NCBI RefSeq assembly: GCF_012516395.1
Contig: NZ_CP051206.1
Coordinates: forward strand, 620,001 to 684,000
DNA from: Dolichospermum flos-aquae CCAP 1403/13F
GTDB taxonomy: Bacteria; Cyanobacteriota; Cyanobacteriia; Cyanobacteriales; Nostocaceae
Length of the DNA stretch: 64,000 nt
Reading direction: 5' to 3'
Shown here: positions 58,963 through 64,000 of the stretch, piece after piece
How positions within the stretch are numbered: position 1 is the stretch's first letter
Layout: each line of letters starts with the position of its first letter
The notes under the pieces: generated by a model
Databases searched by the model: none
What the model was told of the DNA's origin: nothing
Seen by the model: only the letters and a program-made list of their open reading frames with translations
Made by a program: the position numbers and the translations under genes

Positions 58963-60723
58963 TTAAAATCCTCCTAATGCACGAATATTATCAAGAATGG
59001 TAACTTCTCCATAGGGATCGCCCACAGCCCGCATTAAAGGTAAAGCTTGATTGTAAAAGACCAGTGCCTTTTGCTTTTCTCCTAAAGCATTGTAGACAGC
59101 ACCGATATTATTGAGAGTGGTAGCTTCCCTACTGCGATTCCTACGGAGCGCTTCGCTATCGCCCACAGCCCTAAATATGGGTAAAGCTTGGTTGTAATAG
59201 TCCAGTGCTTTTTGCTTTTCTCCTAAAGCATTGTAGACAGCACCGATATTATTGAGAGTGGTAGCTTCCCTACTGCGATTCCTACGGAGCGCTTCGCTAT
59301 CGCCCACAGCCCGACGTATGGGTAAAGCTTGGTTGTAAAAGTCCAGTGCCTTTTGCTTTTCTCCTAAATCAGAGTAGACAAGACCGATATTATTGAGAGT
59401 GGTAGCTTCTCCACCGCGATTCCTACGGAGCGCTTCGCTATCGCCCACAGCCCGACGTATGGGTAAAGCTTGGTTGTAGAAGTCCAGTGCCTTTTGCTTT
59501 TCTCCTAAATCATCGTAGACAAGACCGATACTATTGAGAGTGGTAGCTTCTCCACCGCGATTCCTACGGAGCGCTTCGCTATCGCCTACAGCCCTAAGTA
59601 TGGGTAAAGCTTGGTTGTAAAAGTCCAGTGCCTTTTGCTTTTCTCCTAAATCAGAGTAGACAAGACCGATATTACTGAGAGTGATAGCTTCCCCACCGCG
59701 ATTCCTACGGAGCGCTTCGCTATCGCCCACAGCCCGACGTATGGGTAAAGCTTGGTTGTAATAGTCCAGTGCCTTTTGCTTTTCTCCTAAATCAGAGTAG
59801 ACACCACCGATATTATTGAGAGTGATAGCTTCCCAACTGCGATTCCTACGGAGCGCTTCGCTATCGCCCACAGCCCTAAGTATGGGTAAAGCTTGGTTGT
59901 AATAGTCCAGTGCTTTTTGCTTTTCTCCTAAAGCATTGTAGACAAGACCGATACTATTGAGAGTGATAGCTTCCCCACGGCGATTCCTACGGAGCGCTTC
60001 GCTATCGCCCACAGCCCGACTTATGGGTAAAGCTTGGTTGTAATAGTCCAGTGCCTTTTGCTTTTCTCCTAAATCAGAGTAGACACCACCGATATTATTG
60101 AGAGTGATAGCTTCCCAACTGCGATTCCTACGGAGCGCTTCGCTATCGCCCACAGCCCTAAGTATGGGTAAAGCTTGGTTGTAATAGTCCAGTGCTTTTT
60201 GCTTTTCTCCTAAAGCATTGTAGACAAGACCGATACTATTGAGAGTGATAGCTTCCCCACGGCGATTCCTACGGAGCGCTTCGCTATCGCCCACAGCCCG
60301 ACTTATGGGTAAAGCTTGGTTGTAATAGTCCAGTGCTTTTTGCTTTTCTCCTAAAGCATTGTAGACAAGACCGATACTATTGAGAGTGATAGCTTCCCCA
60401 CCGCGATTCCTACGGAGCGCTTCGCTATCGCCCACAGCCCGATACAATAATCTAGCCTCTTGCCATTTTTGAATTGCTTGTCGCAATGACTCTGCTGATC
60501 CTTTTTGATAAAGTGCCTGTCCCTCTTCAAAAAGCCGTTCTGCATTTTCCTTTGTTGCTGCTGGAGATTGAGCAATTTTTGAGGAATCATCTTTTGCCAA
60601 AACACGGCTAGAGTCAGTAACTGCACTCACACAACCAAACAACAGAATACTAATAGACAAAGTTATATAGCCGTTACCTACCAGTAACATCAGCCAATTA
60701 TGTTGTTGTTTTCTATTTTTCAT
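58963..60723 (-). CDS. Exported TPR protein with ten near-identical 47-residue units
   Basis: 586 residues from ATG 60723. N-terminal membrane helix or signal (LMLLVGNGYITLSISILLFG), a helical lead-in, then ten units of 47 residues (141 bp) and a partial one. Each unit is a Rapsyn/kinesin-light-chain-type TPR (EAITLNSIGLVYNALGEKQK, ALDYYNQALP) but holds an extra SEALRRN after AVGD. The final partial unit (RAVGDPYGEVTILDN) lacks the insert. Units 2-3 and 4-5 are almost identical, showing recent duplication. No CHAT or other effector domain follows; the tnpB element starts 12 bp past the stop. Confidence 0.85.
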   Translation of the reverse strand: MKNRKQQHNWLMLLVGNGYITLSISILLFGCVSAVTDSSRVLAKDDSSKIAQSPAATKENAERLFEEGQALYQKGSAESLRQAIQKWQEARLLYRAVGDSEALRRNRGGEAITLNSIGLVYNALGEKQKALDYYNQALPISRAVGDSEALRRNRRGEAITLNSIGLVYNALGEKQKALDYYNQALPILRAVGDSEALRRNRSWEAITLNNIGGVYSDLGEKQKALDYYNQALPISRAVGDSEALRRNRRGEAITLNSIGLVYNALGEKQKALDYYNQALPILRAVGDSEALRRNRSWEAITLNNIGGVYSDLGEKQKALDYYNQALPIRRAVGDSEALRRNRGGEAITLSNIGLVYSDLGEKQKALDFYNQALPILRAVGDSEALRRNRGGEATTLNSIGLVYDDLGEKQKALDFYNQALPIRRAVGDSEALRRNRGGEATTLNNIGLVYSDLGEKQKALDFYNQALPIRRAVGDSEALRRNRSREATTLNNIGAVYNALGEKQKALDYYNQALPIFRAVGDSEALRRNRSREATTLNNIGAVYNALGEKQKALVFYNQALPLMRAVGDPYGEVTILDNIRALGGF

Positions 60724-60830
60724 CAGAATTAATACGTGGTAAAATAGCAACCTCTGTTTATAATATCAGCTTTTTTTGATGATATTCTCAGTAAACAATA
60801 TTTTATACAAGCGACCAGTATCAAAGGTTT

Positions 60831-61289
60831 TCATCTTTTCAAGAATTGTGAGCGGATTTCTGCACGTACACTCATGAGGATTTTACCGAGATGATTTTCT
60901 CCTGTATGATTTGCACCACAGCCCCAGAAACAGTCTGTAGGGGAATTTTCTATAAGCATTTCATCACCTGTGATTAATAATATTTCCCTAATATCAGCAT
61001 GAGTGATAAATTTTTGTAGTACCCCAATCCGCATAACTTGAGTTTTCACCAATTCCCAATCTGGACGGAAACGACGAGAGGGACAACGCCCTAAAGCAGC
61101 AGCCTGTTCAGGACTAACAGCACCGTGAATTAAAGGTATAATGGGAGCATCGGAACTACCAACAAACTTTTGTGCTTGATAATAATGCTCAACGGTTGGC
61201 CAGTCAGTACCATCAATGTTAATACTGTGGGGAGAAAAGTTAGAAAAACAACCATAGGGCTGGGAAACCTGATAAAAGTAAATAGTCAT
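60831..61289 (-). CDS. NADAR family protein (YbiA-like N-glycosidase)
   Basis: 152 residues from ATG 61289 (MTIYFYQVSQPYGCFSNFSP). Family motifs: FSNFSPHSINIDG, WPTVEHYYQAQKF, ENSPTDCFWGCG and GENHLGKILMSVR. NADAR proteins remove ADP-ribose from modified bases or hydrolyse riboflavin intermediates; E. coli YbiA is the latter. The right end of the IS200/IS605 element lies only about 18 bp upstream of the start, so its promoter has been separated or replaced. Confidence 0.9.
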   Translation of the reverse strand: MTIYFYQVSQPYGCFSNFSPHSINIDGTDWPTVEHYYQAQKFVGSSDAPIIPLIHGAVSPEQAAALGRCPSRRFRPDWELVKTQVMRIGVLQKFITHADIREILLITGDEMLIENSPTDCFWGCGANHTGENHLGKILMSVRAEIRSQFLKR

Positions 61290-61307
61290 TTGCAAAATTC
61301 TCTTTTT

Positions 61308-61482
61308 TGACACTCCCCGGTCTAAAGACACGGGGATTCTTAAGATTTCACAATCTTAATATCTTGTTTGCACAAGTTCCCAGACTCAGTACGTTTGCAC
61401 AAAAGTGCGTGCTGATACCGCCAGTTGCTCTACTTGGGGAAACCCCAAGACCGCACTGGCTCATCTTCTGGGCGTTTAGCTG
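61308..61482 (-). ncRNA. Candidate omega-RNA 3' region of the IS605 element
   Basis: Between the tnpB stop and the right end lie several hairpins, including CTTGGGG-TTT-CCCCAAG within a GTGCGGTCTTGGGGTTTCCC repeat (same family as in rpoC2), GCACGCACTTTTGTGC and the terminal CCCCG/CGGGG stem. TnpB guide RNAs come from this place. The guide would be the bases past about 61308, inside the NADAR leader. Confidence 0.55.
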
Positions 61483-62850
61483 TTAAACAGCAAGTTTCGC
61501 GGAGTCCCCACGTACTATTTTGAAACCTCTATCTCTGATAGTCTTTGCAGCACCAATATCGGCGTGTTCGTGATATCCGCATTCCGTACAAATGAATTTC
61601 TCACCATCACGGTTTGACTTATCAGTATGCCCACAATTTCTGCATTCTTGACTGGAGTATTTAGGATTAATTTTAATTACAACTTTTCCTTGCTTCACAG
61701 CGAGATACTCAATTTTTAAAATCAAATCACTCCAACTTGCATCAGAAATAGAACGGTTTAATCCTTTTTTTCTAGACTGGCCATTCTTTAAAAATCTCCC
61801 TGTTTTTTCATCGGTTTTAACTTGGCAACGCCTCAACATACCGGAGATGTTTAAATCTTCTAAGGCAATAGCATCAACCTTTCTAGAAACTATTGTATTA
61901 GCAACACTCCATTGATAAGCAGTCCGTTTATCTGTAATCTTTTTGTGAAACCGTCCTACTTTATTAGCTGCTTTTTTACGATTCTTACTACCCTTGACTT
62001 TACGATTAACCCGTCGCTGTCTAATTTTTAAAGTGCGTCTAGCTTTTTTATTGGTTGAGAATTTAGGATTATCAATTTGATGTCTGTCGGAGAAATGGAC
62101 AAGTTTAGTTATTCCTAAGTCACAACCAAGAATAGAATTAACCCTTCGACTTCGCTCAGGGTTAAAGCCGAGCGGAGTCGAGGCTTTAACTTCGTTTAGC
62201 GGTTTTTTTACATAGTCTGGTATGGTTTTATCTTCAATCCTAATTGAGACATACCAACCATCTTGACGCTTTCTTAATGTGGCAGCTTTGATAGTAAAGC
62301 CTGTTGGTATTGAGCGAGAATTGAAAAACCGCAGCCATCCCAACTTAGGAAGATAGATTTTATTCCCTTGAGCTTTTACGCCCATCTGGTAAGTAAAAGA
62401 GGTAAAATTACTCCGGTTTTTAAACTTAGGAAACCCTCTCCCTTCAAAAAAGTTTTTATAGGCAGTGTCAAGGCGTTTGACGTTTTGCTGTAGGACTGTA
62501 GAATCAATCTCAGCAAACCAAGGTCTAGCTTTTTTTAGATATGGTAATGCCGTTATTTGAATATCACCAGCACTGCGTCGAGGGTTTTTGATGTTGCCAT
62601 TTTTATCGGTTTTAACATCCTTCCACGGCTCTCCACTTGCTCCATTTTTACTGACAAAACAAGTTAATGGACAAGCTTCTGCTTTAGTCCTAATATCACA
62701 ATAGTCACCTTGAATAAATTGCTGGTTGTATTGAGCTATTCTGTCAGCCAAACTCCAATTGTAAGTAGACCGGAGCATATCTAGCCAACCGTCCATTTTA
62801 TCGGATTGACTAATATTAGGACGTAGCTTATATACATAGTTTGTTAGCAA
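61483..62850 (-). CDS. tnpB: TnpB-family RNA-guided nuclease of IS200/IS605 element
   Basis: 455 residues, TTG start with GGGAGGG about 8 bases upstream. RuvC residues: Asp in SILGCDLGITK (about 240), Glu in DAIALEDLNISG (about 330), Asp in HEHADIGAAKT (about 433); zinc finger CRNCGHTD...CTECGY. Between KKPLNEV and VNSILGCDLG lies an insert KASTPLGFNPERSRR encoded by a dispersed palindrome (62138-62189), about 10 residues before the first catalytic Asp. Otherwise complete. Confidence 0.93.
   Translation of the reverse strand: MLTNYVYKLRPNISQSDKMDGWLDMLRSTYNWSLADRIAQYNQQFIQGDYCDIRTKAEACPLTCFVSKNGASGEPWKDVKTDKNGNIKNPRRSAGDIQITALPYLKKARPWFAEIDSTVLQQNVKRLDTAYKNFFEGRGFPKFKNRSNFTSFTYQMGVKAQGNKIYLPKLGWLRFFNSRSIPTGFTIKAATLRKRQDGWYVSIRIEDKTIPDYVKKPLNEVKASTPLGFNPERSRRVNSILGCDLGITKLVHFSDRHQIDNPKFSTNKKARRTLKIRQRRVNRKVKGSKNRKKAANKVGRFHKKITDKRTAYQWSVANTIVSRKVDAIALEDLNISGMLRRCQVKTDEKTGRFLKNGQSRKKGLNRSISDASWSDLILKIEYLAVKQGKVVIKINPKYSSQECRNCGHTDKSNRDGEKFICTECGYHEHADIGAAKTIRDRGFKIVRGDSAKLAV
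62138..62189 (-). repeat. Double palindrome lying in frame inside tnpB
   Basis: Two adjoining hairpins: TTAACCCT with AGGGTTAA, and AAAGCC with GGCTTT. The first contains CCCTTCGACTTCGCTCAGGG, identical over 20 bases to a non-coding stretch in the HEARO-like copy at 29763-29782. Confidence 0.85.
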
Positions 62851-62931
62851 ATATAAGTCCCTCCCATTGTTGTTTCCTTTATTTGATTATACAATAGCTA
62901 TATACAAATAGCAAGTAAATATTTTAAGGTT

Positions 62932-63336
62932 ATGGCTAAGTTTTCTCCAGACGAGTACAGGCACGAAAGCAATGCAGTCTCACTGCTGAATTATCACTTT
63001 GTCTTTATTCCTAAACGTCGGAAAAAAGTGCTGGTAGGTTCTATCGCAGAGAGGTTACAGCAAATTATTTGCGAGTTGGTTATAGAGAATAGGTGGAAAA
63101 TTATTGCTATGGAGATTATGCCGGATCATGTCCATCTGTTTTTAAATGTGAAGCCAACCGATGATCCATCTAGCATCATGAGGAAAATCAAGGGGAGAGC
63201 ATCTCATCATCTTAGGAAAGAATTTCCCGAACTTTTAAAAATACCTACGCTGTGGACACCAAGCTATTTTGTTAGTACCGCTGGGAATATCTGCACAGAA
63301 ACGGTTAAGAAATATATTGAACAGCAACGCGATTAA
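62932..63336 (+). CDS. tnpA: IS200/IS605 Y1 transposase TnpA
   Basis: 134 residues. HUH motif in MPDHVHLFL and the catalytic Tyr in TETVKKYIEQQ; start HESNAVSLLNYHFVFIPK is typical. It moves single-stranded DNA at hairpin ends. It faces away from tnpB, the IS605 arrangement, with 81 bp between the starts. Confidence 0.95.
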   Translation: MAKFSPDEYRHESNAVSLLNYHFVFIPKRRKKVLVGSIAERLQQIICELVIENRWKIIAMEIMPDHVHLFLNVKPTDDPSSIMRKIKGRASHHLRKEFPELLKIPTLWTPSYFVSTAGNICTETVKKYIEQQRD

Positions 63337-63504
63337 CGTCAATGCAGGATAAAGGAAAGCAACTAGCCTTCATCCCTTGTCTAAAGCACAGATGTAGCTT
63401 CCTAAGTCAGCTACATCTTCAAGGGTTTTCGGCATTTCCCTTATAAACGAGTCATAGAACTCGATATCGAAAAATGCTTCGATAGGATAAACCACACCGC
63501 CATT

Positions 63505-63735
63505 ATGGACAGACTCATTGCTCCAAAGAGCATAAGACAAGGAATATTCCGATGTCTCAAAGCCGGAGTCAACCCAGAATTTCCCGAACGAGCATGGTCT
63601 TCTATCTCTCGGTTTTATGATAATTGCAAGAAGAATATTCCTGGCTTAAAAGGATATCCTCAATTCCAAAAAGATTGTCGTTGGAGTTGAATACAAAACA
63701 TCAGGATGGAGGCTTGCGGAAGATCGCATATAAAG
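63505..63735 (+). pseudogene. Fragment of another TnpB-like N-terminal region, frameshifted
   Basis: A frame from ATG 63505 contains VNPEFPERAWSSISRFYDNC and KKNIPGLKGYPQFQKDCRWS then stops; in the +1 frame it goes on VEYKTSGWRLAEDRI before a stop at 63735. That run is typical of a TnpB N-terminal part, so one base has been lost or gained. No RuvC portion remains: an IS1634-like frame follows instead. Confidence 0.6.
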
Positions 63736-64000
63736 CTCAACAATCATGTGAAAGAGGGTTTGGTTTTCTCAAAGACCCATTATTTTTTGCCGACAGTATT
63801 TTCCTCAAAAGTCCTGAGAGAATAGAGTCTTTGGGAATGATTATGGGTTTATGTCTACTGGTTTATACTTTGGCTCAACGTCATATTAGAAATGCTCTTT
63901 TGGAGTCTAAATCAACAATTAAAAATCAATTAGGCAAAGCAACTAATCGTCCTACTTTACGCTGGATTTTTCAATGCTTTCAGTGTATTCATTTGGTTAC
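63726..64000 (+). pseudogene. IS1634-family transposase, C-terminal part, running off the window
   Basis: The frame from 63726 reads AYKAQQSCERGFGFLKDPLF, then LKSPERIESLGMIMGLCLLV and RPTLRWIFQCFQCIHLV up to the last base. This is the C-terminal region of IS1634 (IS4-superfamily) transposases, with YKAQQxxERGF..LKDPLF holding the catalytic Glu region. Its N-terminal portion is absent; the frame emerges from the TnpB fragment. The end lies outside the window. Confidence 0.75.

Larger units (their letters stand above)
61308..63440. mobile_element. IS200/IS605-family element with divergent tnpA and tnpB
   Basis: Right end near 61308: minus-strand hairpin CCCCG...CGGGG (61316-61336) followed by AGTGTCAA. 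Left end: hairpin GATGTAGCT (63391-63399) with AGCTACATC (63409-63417) beyond tnpA. These subterminal hairpins are what the Y1 transposase binds. Boundaries are approximate; the left cleavage site is not resolved. Confidence 0.75.

Overview
The window looks like chromosomal DNA from a filamentous, probably heterocyst-forming cyanobacterium (Nostocales, Anabaena/Dolichospermum/Nostoc type). It carries photosystem genes (psbQ, psaF, psaJ, psaL), a split RNA polymerase beta-prime (rpoC1 plus rpoC2), ndhD, many GCGATCGC (HIP1) sites, and the short tandem repeats (GGAGTCA-type heptamers, ACTGACA-type units) typical of these genomes. Base composition is AT-rich between genes.

Layout. 1-3.1 kb: end of a DCC-family gene, a HigB/HigA-like toxin-antitoxin pair with a perfect palindromic operator, a small conserved gene, psbQ. 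3.2-3.6 kb: a structured, ORF-less repeat that fits a HEARO (IscB omega-RNA) element; a second copy lies in inverted orientation at 29.4-29.9 kb, and both end exactly at an ATGAAT start codon context. 3.6-29.4 kb is mostly housekeeping: an FAD oxidoreductase, the rpsT-tatD-rpoB-rpoC1-rpoC2 cluster with purine-rich repeat spacers, hisD, a DUF39 sulfurtransferase-like gene, a Mn exporter under a yybP-ykoY riboswitch, arsM, an AI-2E family transporter and ndhD. 30-44 kb: small accessory genes (GIY-YIG, DUF29), thrB, a rhomboid lacking both catalytic residues, a kinase-TPR protein, prfB with its programmed frameshift, ybeY, dgkA, trpG, an FG-GAP repeat protein, pepP. 44-48 kb: an accessory islet with a truncated gene, a second DUF29 gene, a MntA/HepT toxin-antitoxin pair, and a pentapeptide-repeat locus apparently split by a decayed ISAs1 element. 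48.4-56.5 kb: tRNA-Pro, a GNAT enzyme, an alpha/beta hydrolase, tsaD, psaF-psaJ, psaL, phosphoketolase. 56.5-64 kb: mobile DNA with two 107-bp MITEs (one inside a small ribbon-helix-helix-like gene, whose removal restores a 70-codon frame), a tnpB-only element with a recognisable promoter and RNA-end hairpin, a TPR repeat protein, NADAR, a complete IS200/IS605 tnpA-tnpB element, and a chimera of tnpB and IS1634 remnants.

The most unusual theme is palindromic intergenic repeats found in frame inside proteins: a composite repeat in rpoC2, a double hairpin in tnpB just before its first RuvC aspartate, and a 21-bp piece inside every full unit of a TPR array. Together with the HEARO-like elements and MITEs, this suggests a genome in which small non-autonomous palindromic elements move actively and are sometimes tolerated inside proteins.
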